A DNA stretch of 64,000 bases from Limonium bicolor (taxonomy: Eukaryota; Streptophyta; Magnoliopsida; Caryophyllales; Plumbaginaceae): contig CM041777.1 of the NCBI GenBank assembly GCA_023374045.1, positions 109,581,588 through 109,645,587 of the forward strand, read 5' to 3'. The position numbers and the translations under genes are program-made. The first letter of the stretch is position 1. Each line of letters starts with the position of its first letter. The notes beneath the pieces are model-generated. The model was not told the DNA's origin. It saw only the letters and a program-made list of their open reading frames with translations, and ran no database searches. Positions 11,961 to 24,667 of this stretch are shown piece by piece.

Positions 11961-13648
11961 CTATCCCAAACCATCCCTAATTTCATTAAAAAAATTTACC
12001 AAAAAAAAAACACAAAGAATAAATTCAAATCCAAATTCAACTTGAGGTTTCATTTCACCTTCAACCCAAATAAAGCCCAAGGCCAAGATTGGGCCCAAAA
12101 ATCAAGTCAAGCCTAACATTCAAATTCAAAAACCCACTTCAACCCACAACTAAAAGAAGCTAAAAGGCTGATTCAGTCCAAAAATAATAAGTCCCATTTC
12201 AGCCCAAAATCAAAAGGCCACTCCAAGGCCCATTTCGGTCCACATTTCAAGTCCACTCGGCCCATCAGGCCCATCCGGTCCAACTTTGACCAATTAAACT
12301 TTGACCTTGACCTAACTTTGACCCGGTCTAATTTTGACCAATTGACTTTGACTTTGTCCTAGCTTTGACTCGGCCCGTTTTCCAATGTCGGCCCAAATCC
12401 AATCCCAACCAAATTCTATTCAACCCAATTACTTCAATTCAACCCAATTCCACTCAATTCAAACCCAATTTCAACACATCCAATTCAAACTCAACTTGTA
12501 AATTCCGTTCAAACTCCAAAAATCCAAAAACATTCCTCATTATTCAGCTTTAATTCAAAATAATCCCAAAAATGTTCTTTCTCAAAATCGTTTTACTCAA
12601 ATCTCATCAAATTTTCAAAGAAGCCATTTTGTAGAATTTTAAAGGAAAAACTCTTCTCACATCACAGAAAACTCTTCTCAATTGCAGAAAGTTCTTCTCA
12701 CATATACAGAAAGTTTTCTCCTAAAAGCATTTCTCAAAATCAGTGTTTCTTCGTCGAGAATTCCGAACAACTTTCAAAGTTTTCTAACTTAGTTTTCAAA
12801 TCCAAATAATTTGTTTTCAGGGAGCAAGAAATGTCTAACCCCTTCAAAGCATTTCCTCCATGGTTAGAACATCACTTGTCTTCCTTCCCAAAATAAAAAT
12901 CCGAGGCGGGGCACTGGGGTTACAACCTTCCCTTGTCGCAGTCTGGATCTCTTTAGGCGGGGCATTAGGGTGACTAAAGCCTGGATTTTTACAAGGCGGG
13001 GAGCTAGGGAAGTAACGACCTTCCTAGTTGCAGCCGGGATTTTAGAATCATCTAGCTCCCTTCCGCTCGATTTCAATGTTTTCGGTTTTAATGTTTTAAA
13101 ACCCGGGAGTTAGAGACGTTATTAGGGTTCGACCGAGAACATCCCATTCATGATGTTTCTCTCTGAATCCTATTTTTCGACATAAATTCATTGCCCCATC
13201 TTTCGAGCCTCGGCACTTACCATTAATTAAGTGTCGTGTTCGAGGAGGTACATAGGGTAATCCCTCGGGATTATCCGCCCTTTTTACAGCAAAAAATGAT
13301 TTTTCGGTTTTAAAAGCTTTAAGAGAGACAATTCTGACAATCACTCCTCCAAACAATTCAGTCCATCATCATCTCACTCTAAATTCGAAATATCCCAAAA
13401 CATCAACCCTTTCTGAATCTCAAATTCGGAAAACTTGGGATCTCTATCCAAACTTTAATTGCCTCACACACCTAAATCCTCATCCAAACTTCAGTTACCT
13501 CACACTCAAATCATCATTCCAAACTCCAAATCCCATCAAATTCGAATCATCTTTCGAACTTCAACTTCTCTCCAATTTCTAAAGTCTCATAAGCCCGAGC
13601 GCCCCACAGACTCAAACATCTCAATCTTACCACCATTTTAAAATTCAA

Positions 13649-13713
13649 ACGTCTCATAGACCCGAGCGTCTCATAGACCCGAGCGTCTCATAGACCCGAG
13701 CGTCTCATAGACT
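13649..13713. repeat. 17-bp tandem repeat, nearly four units
   Basis: GTCTCATAGACCCGAGC repeated head to tail within the giant LTR. Short and perfect, so probably a recent slippage expansion. Confidence 0.85.
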
Positions 13714-14583
13714 AACACCTCAAAAACCTTTAAAACCCCAAAATCTCCAAAAACCCGAAAACTCTGAACTACGCAAGGTCTGATCTCAACATGGAGTTGA
13801 GTACGTAGGCAGCCCACATAGGGTACGACCCCATTCCAAACAAAAAAACCCCTTCCCCTTCTAAAGTGGCTCTCATATCTTTCGAAACGCCCAACCTTCG
13901 TCGACTCCCACAAACTTCAAACTATCAGACTCTAAGTCTAGTTCATTCACTCAACCTCAGACTTTTCTCAGATCTTCATTCTATACTCATCCGAATTCAT
14001 CAACCCTTTCATTTGGCGCTAGCTTGGCAGAAAAGCTCGCCTCATCCACTTGTTTTCTACTCTCCCAATCAATCCTATCATTGGCTTTTACATGAATCTC
14101 TTTAGATAAGGTTTTGAAAGAAGGCAATCCCGACAATTGGAGACCGAGGTTTCCTCGGGCACCAATCCGAAGTCGTGGTCGTTGCCACTTCTAAGGGGTG
14201 TAACCCAGTGCGAACCCACACAAAATCTCTAGTATGATCAGATAAGTCCTATCCATAGGCAACAAATCATCAGAGTCAATTAATGGTTCTTAGAACCCTT
14301 CTCCTCCCTTCCTAGTTCCTTAGGTCAAACTAGGTGGTGACTCTAGTCAATTCCGCCTTATAGAGGCATAAGTCCGCGTGGAGCCCATCGAGAGCGGGTG
14401 TAGTGCTCACTAGCATTCCCCATAAGCTTTCTGGGAAAGACGGACGATGTAGTAGGTACTTGAGGGATGCCAGAATAACAGGTTTTCACCCTCCACAGAA
14501 TGGCATTTTAGGATCTAGGCTTTTCAGTCAGACCATATTTAGATTGACCCCCCTCATACCGAAAAATCACCCTCCACATCTGT

Positions 14584-17497
14584 GAACCTTGTAGCAAGGC
14601 TAAAAGCCATAGATTGAGTTTCCCCTCTAGTTCAATAAAAAGCAATGATTTGTTTGATTTGTTGCATGTGGATCTTTGGGGCCCATACAAACAGAAAACT
14701 CATGATGGTTATTCCTACTTTCTCACCATTGTAGATGACAAGAGCCGTGTTACTTGGACACACTTGTGCAGTCACAAATCTGATTCCCTTAACCTTCTCA
14801 TTAATTTCATTAATATGGTAGAAAAACAATTTGAGAAAAAGGTTCAGTGCATTAGATCTGATAACGCCTATGAGTTGGGAAGTGGGAAGTTAGGTAGTGA
14901 ATACTTTAAGGCCAAAGGCATAAAACACCAGACCACCTGCTCTTACACACCCTAACAAAATGGTGTAGCAGAAAGGAAGCATAGACATATCTTAGATACC
15001 GCTAGAGCCCTCATGTTTCACTAATCCCTTCCTATGAAATTTTGGGGGGAAAGCATCCTCACAGCCACATATCTCATAAACAGAATGCCTCTATCCAGTA
15101 TAGAAAACAGAACTCCATTTGAAATAATCTACAATACTAGACCTAACTATTCTGATCTCAGAACCTTTGGATGTCTCTGTTTCGCCAATATTAATAAAGA
15201 ACAGCATGATAAGTTTTCTCCTAAATCTTTAAAATGTGTTTTCCTTGGATATGGTTTAAACAAGAAAGGTTTTAAGCTTTATGATATGGACAATGGAAAA
15301 GTCATTTACAACAGAGATGTCATATTTTATGAACTGATTTTCCCCTTCAAAGCAGGAATAAATACCTCTGTAGATTACATTCCTGCAGATACAGGAATGA
15401 ATATTCCTGATCCACATAAAGAAACAGGGCTGTCTGAAAATGATATATTTACTGTTGTTGATACTAACGTGATTGATACTAATGAAAGACAGCAAGGAGA
15501 ATATATTCTTGCCCATGGGAACAACAGGCAGGAAGAAACTGAAGAGGAACCTCTACCTTCCAGCCTCACAGAAGATGAAACTCATGAGTTACCACCAGAT
15601 TTTAACACTGAGCAAGAAGCTGGAGAAGGATCTGTTCCTATTCTACCCTCAGATGAAGGAGAATCAAGTGTGAGAAGATCAGACAGAACTAGAAACCCAC
15701 CAGCATATCTCAAGGATTATATTGTCGGTACAACAAGCCTGCAAAAAGATAAGCCTACTTTACACTCCTCTCATGATTACTTCACTCAGATTTTGAATGA
15801 TAGAATAGCTACAACCGGTCTTGTTAATACTGCTGCTTCAAAGTGTGATTCTGATTCATGTATATTGTATGAGGAAGATAGCATCATTGATAGCAGAAAT
15901 TTGTCCCAGACTTTAGGGATTGTTCTGATGGGGAAACATAGACATGGTTTCTGTTCTACCACCCTGAGTGAGATCATAGAACCCAGTAGCTATGAGGAGG
16001 CAGTTAAAGACAAAAGATGGCTGAGAGCTATGGATGATGAATTTTTGGCATTAGACAAGAATCATACTTGGGATTTAGTTGAGTTACCAAAAGGTTTTAA
16101 ACCAATAAAATGCAAGTGGGTTTACAAGGTAAAATATAAGGCTGATGGGGGCATAGAGAGATTTAAAGCTAGGTTAGTTGCCAAGGGATTCACTCAGAGA
16201 TATGGCATAGATTATTTAGAAACCTTCTCTCCTGTTGTTAAGTTTACAACCATTAAGGCTTTAATTATAATTGCCACTAAGAGGAACTGGTTGATTAGTC
16301 AGCTAGATATAAACAATGCTTTCCTTCACGGGGAATTAGAAGAAGAGGTTTATATGCAAATTCCCCAAGGTCATAAGGAAGAATTTTCTGGTAAGGTTTG
16401 CAAACTGAAACGATCTTGTATGGCCTTAAACAGGCCTCAAGACAGTGGCATTACAGGCTAAGTGTCCTTCTTAAATCTCTTGGATTTATTCAATCTCTTA
16501 ATGACTATTCGCTGTTTACTAGCTTGAGAAATAATATGTCTTGTTATTTAGTTGTTTATGTTGATGACATATTGGTGACTGGGAATGACTTAGATTTGAT
16601 AGCATCTGTCAAAAAGAACCTGAATGAGCAGTTCAAGATCAAGGATTTGGGTAGGCTAGGTTTCTTTCTGGGGATGGAGTTTCTCCATACCACAGAAGGA
16701 GTTGTTTTGACACAAAGGAAATACAGTGAGGATCTTTTAAGGGAATTCGATTGTCTAGACAGTACAAAGGTTGCTGGTCCATTAGATACCAGTGAAAAGT
16801 TACTTAGAGATAAAGGGAAGCCTCTGGATGACCCTGGTATGTATAGGAGATTGGTTGGTAAAATTAGCTACTTGGTGCATACAGGCCTGACCTTAATTTT
16901 ACTGTTCAAGTGCTGAGCCAGTTCCTTAGTTCACCTACTGATTTGCATTATAAAGCTGCTGTTTACACTTTGGGTTATATAAAGGGCACTCTGTCCTATG
17001 CTTTGTTCTTTAATAACAGAAATGACTTTTCTCTGACTGTGTTTTGTGACTCTGACTGGGCAGGATGTCCAAACACCAGAAGATCTATTAGTGGCTACTT
17101 TATTCAGTTAGGAGGATGCCCATTATCATGGAAATGTAAGAAGCAAACAACGGTGGCTCTGTCATCTGCAGAGGCAGAGTACAGAGCCATGAGAAATGTG
17201 ACGACTGAGCTCAGTTGGGTTACTCGACTTTTGAATGAGCTGGGAGTTCATGACATCCTGCCTGTTCCGGTCTAGTCAGACAGTCAAGCAGCCATCTACA
17301 TTGCGAGGAACCCTATGCTGCATGAAAGAACCAAGCATATAGAGCTTGACGTCCACTTTGTGAGCCAGAAGCTGTAAGAGGGAATGATGCTAGTGGAGTT
17401 CGTGAGTACACGAGATCAATTAGCTGATGTTTTGACGAAATTGCTGCCTGGGCGTGCATACCCCTTACAGATGAAGAAGATGGGTTTGAAGCTTTGA
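14584..17497 (+). pseudogene. Copia integrase-reverse transcriptase-RNase H, 3' part of the polyprotein
   Basis: Picks up the frame lost at 8410. Integrase: DLLHVDLWGPYKQK (first Asp, about 14656), IRSDNAYEL (second Asp) and GVAERKHRH (Glu). Reverse transcriptase: SQLDINNAFLHGEL (about 16298), YGLKQASRQW (about 16420) and an intact YVDDILVTGN (about 16558). RNase H: CDSDWAGCPNTRRS (about 17045) and LSSAEAEYRA (about 17160). Lesions: TAA at 14953-14955 and 15022-15024 (both likely from CAA), frameshifts near 16415 and 16880, TAG at 17273-17275 and TAA at 17375-17377. The copy cannot make a full polyprotein despite its young LTRs. Confidence 0.92.
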
Positions 17498-17565
17498 TTT
17501 GTCTGTATGTTCGTTGGTTTGTTTGCTGTGTCTGTTTTGCAAACCTTAGAAGTTGATTCCTTCTA

Positions 17566-17580
17566 AGGTTTGTGGGGGCG
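17566..17580 (+). other. Polypurine tract of the Copia element
   Basis: AAGGTTTGTGGGGGCG directly precedes the right LTR; this is where plus-strand cDNA synthesis primes. Confidence 0.7.
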
Positions 17581-17877
17581 TGTTAGTATATTAAGTCCAT
17601 TTGTCTCAGTCCTTTGGTTTGGGCTAGTGGGCCTGCTATGTGTTCGAGTCTGTTTGGCCCGTAGAGTCTGGAGCGTTTGGGTTCGCTATTGTCTATATTT
17701 ATTTTAGTCTTGTCTTTAGGTAGTGTACTACAATAGCTTTTGCTTTGCTTCGTCCCGAGTAGCTTAGAGCCATTAGGGTTCATCTTCGATTCTGATTTTC
17801 TCAAGCCTTCCACGTTGGAGAGGCGGATTGCTTGTAGTTATTCTTGAGCAATCCTAATTCAAGTGTTGATTTTATCA
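17581..17877 (+). repeat. 3' LTR of the Copia element
   Basis: Matches 6176-6472 except at four sites (early T/C, then three G/A or A/G changes). Confidence 0.95.
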
Positions 17878-18560
17878 TCTAATGTGGGGAAACATGTCAT
17901 TTTCCTATGGAAACTCTGGTTCGCATAATGCCAGCATCATAATTGAATGGCTGTAACTTTCAACCAAGGCCTAGACCAAGTGCAGAGCTTCATCACCACG
18001 GCCCTTGCTGTGGATGTCAACCTTTTTTAGGGTAAAGAAATGCAGTAGGTGGTGCACTTTGATGTTGTTCGGGTATATGTCGATGGTAGTGTAGGCAATT
18101 ATGGTTATGATGTCGAGGCTATAGCAAACAACCTTCATGTGAAGTCTTGGAAGTGGGAGTGGACTGTGGAATACAATCTTGGTCACCAGCTCTTGTTGAA
18201 GCAAAGGCGATCCAGTTTGGTATGGAAATGGCGTCCCAGCTAAGAGCGACTTTGGTACTGATTTGGTCAGATTGTAATTCCAACATTAACTTTTTGAATG
18301 GTTAAGGTGATGTCCAAATTGAGGTAAAAACTATTATATAGGACATTATGGGGTTTTCTTCTATTTTCCACAGTGTCTATTGAACCTATGTTCCTAGAGC
18401 AAAAAAAAAGTTATGCTCATATGATGGCCAATATCCATAGGGAGGCCAATTTGTAAGGGGTATGGTGTTCAAAGATTCTCGGTTGTATTTTGCTCATGTT
18501 GAATGTTTAAGTAATGACAAATTGTTGTTTCGGAAAAAATCTTGGTCCAAGCATGGATTT
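17878..18560 (+). pseudogene. LINE remnant, right part, with RNase H-like domain
   Basis: Continues the LINE interrupted at 6175. The target duplication TCTAA is at 17878-17882. Frames include VYVDGSVGNYG (about 18070), typical of the plant LINE RNase H beta-hairpin with its first catalytic Asp, then LIWSDCNSN (about 18260), a later catalytic Asp region, and FAHVECLSN near 18490. Stops and frame changes show decay. The 3' end is not clear; similarity fades near 18560. Confidence 0.7.
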
Positions 18561-21099
18561 CAGCTTAGGAGGCTTCAGTTTGTGTTGGGTTATTATTGTC
18601 GATTTGATTATATTTTATTTTTAAACTATTGAGTCTTAACATATTAATGTGAACACAAATCTAGTTTATTTATATTTTAAGCTTACACAAATGAATATCA
18701 TGAATAAGTAAGGCTCGTATGATTTTGTAATTATAAGTCTTACGAATTACAAATTATAACATACTTATAAAAGTAAGCCTTTCTTAAAATATTTTAATAA
18801 TCAAGTTCCCTTTTCTCTTCTAGTAGTCTCATAGTGCGATTCTAGGGCACTAAATCCATTCTCGAGCAGTACAAGGAGAAAACCTCTTATATGTTTCTAG
18901 GGGCTTCATTTTTGATAATTCAAGGCATTAGGCCAAAAAACTCCGCAGTTGTGGAGAAGGACAACAAAAGTTGTGACTTACATAAGCACACCAAACTTAA
19001 ACACCCTTGCATAGTTCTTGCCACCCCAATCTAAGTTAGGAACCTCACTAGTAAGATCTATCTCTTTCTAATACCCTTACAAGCTATTAACTTAGAGTGA
19101 GAGAGTTTTTTAAAACCCATATAGTTAATCTTGCTACCATGGTCCTTCCGAAGGCTTGCTTTGGATGATGACTTTTTCAGTCCCAAGGTGCTATCTAACT
19201 TGTTCTTCCTCATGGTGGGACAATCTTGAGTGCACTCTTTCTAGAATTACGAATGATCTCTCTAAGATTTCTAAGCGCCCGCCTCTCATCAAAGATGGTG
19301 CATCCAAGCTCTTTTACGAGTTTTAAAGGTTTGTCTAGACTCTTCTTGCACATAATCATCCTTTGATTCTCTTTCAGCAATGACTGAGCTCTCCACTATA
19401 AACTTTTGAGCATATCTTGATGCTTCTTGCACATTCTCAACTCCCCATCTTTTTCAAAAAGCTTACAATCTTTCTCCTCATGGGAGTCTTTAGACCAAAA
19501 ACTACTACGCCAGGATAATCTAAAAGATTCCTAATCGCCTCCCCGTCCTTCAAATCCTACAGATCATGATCTCCTTGGGTGTTTTCTTTTACCAAAATAG
19601 AAGACTCTTCCTTTCCCAAATGAGTACCGATATCAACTAAGTCAATAAAATCTTCAAATCTATCTTTATGCTCAAAGACCCGAACTACCTTGTGAAATAT
19701 ATTCGTGGCTCATGATCTCTTCCACTAATAAGTCTCGACCCCCCAAATTCCTAGCATTTGGGTCTCAAATGAGATTGGTTTTTGGTTGCTTGGCCTTCCA
19801 GAATCTACCTTCAAATGTTGATTAAGCAACACCGGGCCATTGACACCATGCATGTGAAACGCGTAGTTATTGCTATATCTAGCTTGGTAGCTAGGCGCTG
19901 AATCAGCCCCGCCTCGAGAATGCACTGACCCGTACCAATAAGAACCATATCCCATTGGCTCATACCCAAATGGGGGGATGACCTGTCCAAACAAGGCCCA
20001 TCACACCATATTAGGTAAAACACAAAAGGGCGCTAACCAGGTTTTGAGTCCCAAAATGCACTGGCACATAGTTTCCTAATTCAGGTTTGCCTATCGATGC
20101 ATAACATTTGCCCCATCATTCACTGTTCTCAAGACTAACAAACTCTTCTTGAGTTATGCCACCATGGCTAGGAATGTTGTTACGAACCACTACACAGAAC
20201 CAAGGCCTTCCTTGAAATCCCCCCTTTCTCAACTTGCTCAATATGGATCTTTACACTTCTCGCACTTAAAAGAATTTCAACATCAGCGATAAAGATCAAA
20301 GACAACATCTTTATCACAAGCTTTATAGAGCTATTTGAAGCAGACTCTAAGCAGGGATTGGGCTCTACTTAGCTTCATCACCTCCGCCAAAACCTGCTAA
20401 CTTGCAAATTTCACGGACCGCAGTTAGATCATCTTATATTATCCCAAATGACTTTTCTTGTACTTCTGGTCCTGTACACTTGCATTCTTGAAACGCCTAC
20501 ACACGTACTTAGCTCTTCTAGCAAAAAACTTGTGGCCCATGAAATGATTCATGGACCTCCCCCCCTTAACCGTAACATCACCTGGACAACATCTGCAAAC
20601 CTGACCAACACAAAAGTTATGGGGTTACTGATCGAGTCCTTTGGGGTATGAAAATTTCAATATCCCCCCAATATTTTTCAGCAGCTTAGTGATGTCCTTT
20701 CTTGCCAAACCTTTACTGATATTGTTTAAAAACAATACAACATTACCATCTTCCATGACGCGCTCACTTATTGCACTAGGCTCTGATTTCCTCGCGCTAA
20801 ACCTTTGTCTTAGTGACCTATTACACGGACGACTCTATCGGTTACACGACGGTGACTATGAGCGATGCCTCCAATGCTTCCTAGAACTTCTTGATCTCTA
20901 CAACATCCTTCTCCTATCTTTGAACCTTGAGCTCCACCTAACCCTCCTCTTGCACGAGAAACCCACACGTCTCTCTCATCTTAAGGTTCTCGACCGAAAC
21001 TTTGCCCTCACTCTTCATCTCATATTTGAAGATGCACTTTGCCCTTTGAACCCCATCTCTTGCAACCTCCATCTCTCAACCCCTTTTATTCACCCTCTC
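18561..21099. other. Unclassified region with possible minus-strand coding remnants
   Basis: No recognised family. Minus-strand fragments around 19390-19620 and 20700-21090 have long stop-poor stretches with charged, coiled-coil-like composition, and 19725-19994 is open on the minus strand with a Gly/Tyr-rich segment. The plus-strand frame 20641-21159 looks like the antisense shadow of one of these. Could be a decayed gag or a captured host gene. Confidence 0.3.
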
Positions 21100-24000
21100 T
21101 GTAACACCTCAACTCGTAATTCACAGTTAACGGTAATTAACAATGCCCTACTCAAATGAAATCACAGCAAAAAATAAACTAAACTCCCGGGTTCAGTTAG
21201 TTACCCACGTGACTAACTAAGCCTTACTAACTCCAATGTAATAGTCTGAATGACTGAATACTTAACCAACTTAAACTCCAACAATTACTTATACATACCG
21301 AGTTCTACTAGTAGTTCCAAAATACAAGTTCATTCTAACTTAAAGTAATATACATGAATGTATAAGTTCTAACCGAGGTAATATCAAAAACAAAAGTACA
21401 CTCGGTCCAAAAGTCTACCCCACCTACACTCGGTCGGGTCAAATCTCCATCAAGTACCCAAAAAATGGTAGGGCCAAACGAGCTCAACATAACTACTGGT
21501 ATGAAATTGTGCAGCCCACAAGCTACCAGGTCACACACAACTACTTGGTTGTTAACATGCGGTTAATTTTTACAACCAAATAAAAGTTGTAAACACGCAA
21601 CATGCAGCATATAATGCAAACCTCCACTCAAACACAATAACATAACCCAACAAAAACAAGAAGTCAGTATATCGAGTCAGTGTTCTGTTCTTTCCTAGGC
21701 CTTGAGATTATACTAGAATCTCATTATAGACCTTAACTTTACTTATTGTGGACAATCCACACAATGGGATTGCCACTTCCTTAGTCAGTAACTTAACTTA
21801 TCTCAGGTATGTTTAAACCTTGTTAGAAGAGTAACGAAACTCTAATGAACCACAGTCGTTGTGACGTATGACGAGTCAGGTATGAAAAATCCTTTAGACG
21901 AGGTTAAGACTCTCATATTGTATAAATAATCGGGTACGTTTGAACCTGAAGGGAGTAAAGTAAACTCCCTTAGCCACCATTAAAAAGAGACATACATTTA
22001 ATCAGGTACATTTAAACCCAGTGGGCTAGTATACAACGTCCCCTACAACCACCGTCAATGAAAGACGTACATTTAATTGGGTATATATAAACCCAGTGGA
22101 TGAGTATAAAACTTCCCCCACAACCACCGTCATGACGTATATTTATAATTGGAAGACGATCTGATGCAGATTCGACCTCCTAAACTCAGCATGCATGGTC
22201 AGGATTCCTGGGCTCCCCGCTTCCCCGTTATCTCGATCGTGTTAGAAGTCTTAATGGAACAATCATCCTACTTCTAAGGTGATAAGTTCGAACATCACAT
22301 TTCGGATGTCGACAATTTATTTAAGGGAAGTTAGTAAGAAACTTGTGTACAAGTTCTCATTACGTGAATACGTAAACTTGTAATCCTTTTATCGCATATA
22401 CCGTATGTGTGATTTATTCATACTCTAAGATATAGTTAGCATTTCATAACATATAGTGTCTAGTCGAACATGAACAATACGAATACACATACAACATTTT
22501 ACATGCAATTATCTTGATCATTATCATATACAACAAATATCACACAAGCCGATGTAACTCGGTAGCAAACAGACTGGAAGAATCCATACGTTCAAGACAA
22601 CACTCGCCTAACCTCAGCCGTTGTCCCGTCTATCACACTCCTATAATTCAATTAATCGAGTGTGTTAATTCACTAATTACTCTCGTATCATATTTAATCG
22701 TATTTATGAAATGTTTAAGTGTTTTGTTTTTGTTATTTCATGAGATTTATAAGATTATCTCTTAATCTTTATTAACTCATTTAATTCATGACTAAGTTAT
22801 CCTTAAGGTATTACTTTATGTACCTTAATCCCTAAATCTTATGAATTATAATCTTATATCATAAGAATACTTCTCCATAGATTTCTTTTCGCATTTTCAA
22901 CCAGTTATATATATATATATTCACTCTTACAATAATCTTTGTTATCATCGTATGCTATTATAATCTTTGTCATAATGTAGCATTATTAGCTTTTGTTCAT
23001 GTATTATATGCACATATGTTGTGTATATATAATTGTAGGCTTTTATAATGCCCATTACCACCATATATTCTATTATTTTCTCATTATACAATGTACTCCT
23101 TATATTTATTATATAGTCCTTATATACATGCATATACTTACAACATGTATATTATATGTTTTCATTTCCCTTAATGACATAATAACTTTGCTATGTTCTT
23201 TTTAATCCTTAATTGTCACGCATAGCGCTGACCATTTTCCAAATACTTTTGTTTATTACAATATAACCCCAAATTAAATAAATTGTTTACAATTTAATTC
23301 CTTAAACTATTATAACCTATAGTTTTCATACCTTACCTATTTATACCAAAATTCCACTTACTAACTACCTCAATTATTCAAACAGACCCTATACTGTTTT
23401 AATTCAGATTCCATCCCCTTTATTTTCGGTAATCACATTATGACCACACTTATTTTCATAACTTTACAATTTACCACTAATTGCATTATATTGTATAGTT
23501 TTATTCCTTACTTTAGTAAACTCCAATTCCCTACCTATATTTTCAATAATTACCAACAGACCCCAACTAAACTTTTGCCCTATACTCATATTTTTCAAAA
23601 ATTACATTTTGACCCCATAATTTTTACTACTTTACAATTATTTTATAATCCTTATTTTAATCTATAGTTTTAACTCTTTTATTTATTTAATTCCAGACTT
23701 ACACTTCAATTTATGGAATTTACAGAACAGACCCTCGTGTAATTAGGCCTTGGTTTAAATTTCCCTTTAATTACAAATTCACCCCAAAATTTTATAATCT
23801 TTGCATTTTATGTTATAATTCACATTTAATCCTAAGTTTCAATATTTCACTCTAACCTTTGGTCAACACTTGACCCATACCATATTTAACTTCTATCCCT
23901 CTTATGTAGCCAGATTTTATAATATTTACGATTTGGCCATTAGATTTTCTAGAATTTACAATCTGACCGTAAAGTTCCTTAAACTTATATTTTCTCATTT

Positions 24001-24667
24001 CTAACCAAACCAATCCAACACTTTCGGCTCATTTATAGTCCAAAACTTATATTTTAATTTATTACATGTTACCACCTTTTTATAGTCTAAAGTTTATTAA
24101 ATGATTATATAAATTTTATAATCCATTTTAAGGTCACTTCTTGCACTTAAAATTAGCAAGCACTTTCCAACCACTTAGATATTTTTTCAAAGTCATCAAA
24201 ATGATTTAATTCACTAAATAGCCCATAAATGTTTGGGCATGGCACTAACTTATATAAATTATGCTTTTATAGCATTTTATGTTACAAAAACCTTATAAAA
24301 TACAAGCTTAAACAAGTGGTTGTTATATAAACTTCAACATAAGCTTAAAATGCATAAAAATACATATAAACCACTATAGGTTTTGGCTTTGACAGTTTAT
24401 ACCCCATTATTTTTATAAATTACATTTTAACCATAAAACTTTATAAACTTGTCATTTTAATACCTAAGCCTTAACTTAACCAAAAATTATAATAGAAACT
24501 TATATACATATCTAGGTCATTATGGACCATTTTAAACAGTACACTCTCGGCCATATTATGTTTTTACCCTAAAGTTTTCAAAAATTGTATTTTAACCCTT
24601 TTTGTTAAATCCTTTGCACATTCAAGTCCTTTTATAACTTATCCAAATGTTATAATATAGTTTTATA
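21100..24667 (-). mobile_element. Gypsy LTR-like block, Tekay/Del-type, minus orientation
   Basis: Starts TGTAACACCTCAACTCG on the plus strand, the reverse complement of the usual ...GTTACA LTR end. Shares landmarks with the solo LTR at 28162-32688: an AACTACTGGTATG/GCAGCCCACAAGCTACC segment (21490-21530 against 28570-28610) and an ACAAGCCGATGTAA.TCGGTAG segment (22545 against 29675). It abuts truncated reverse transcriptase at about 24668, so it may be the 3' LTR of that element after an internal deletion that removed RNase H and integrase. The right border is estimated. Confidence 0.55.
21930..22146. repeat. Three ~73-bp tandem units in the LTR-like block
   Basis: Units start at about 21930, 22000 and 22075; each opens AAT(C/T)(G/A)GGTA and ends GACATACATTT or similar. 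A ~70-bp tandem also occurs in the related LTR at 60108-60243. Confidence 0.7.

Larger units (their letters stand above)
8411..14578 (+). mobile_element. Giant solo LTR or non-autonomous gypsy (Ogre/Tat-like), 6.2 kb
   Basis: Begins TGTAGACAACAAAAATTCTC, ends CCCTCCACA, and is flanked by TCTGT at 8406-8410 and 14579-14583, a perfect 5-bp duplication. No gag or pol frame and no repeated terminal block was seen, so a solo LTR of an Ogre/Tat-type element is the simplest reading; such families are known for multi-kilobase LTRs. A TATA box TATAAAAC is at 8881. The first 350 bp resemble the minus-strand LTR starting at 43184. A GGTGGTGACTCTAG segment near 14330 resembles the sequence around Ogre primer sites, so a heavily deleted full element is the alternative. 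Confidence 0.75.
6176..17877 (+). mobile_element. Ty1/copia retrotransposon, two LTRs and 5-bp target duplication
   Basis: LTRs at 6176-6472 and 17581-17877 (297 bp each) begin TGTTAG and end ATCA, and are flanked by TCTAA at 6171-6175 and 17878-17882. I counted four differences between the LTRs, all transitions. A primer site follows the left LTR and a purine tract precedes the right LTR. Order gag, protease, integrase, reverse transcriptase, RNase H is that of copia. A 6,168-bp insert (8411-14578) interrupts the body; without it the element is about 5.5 kb, a normal copia length. It inserted into a LINE. Confidence 0.95.

Noticed and set aside
20641..21159. Plus-strand 172-codon frame, Leu/Ser/His-rich
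   Set aside because: Composition is that of an antisense shadow of a charged minus-strand segment; no motif or start context.
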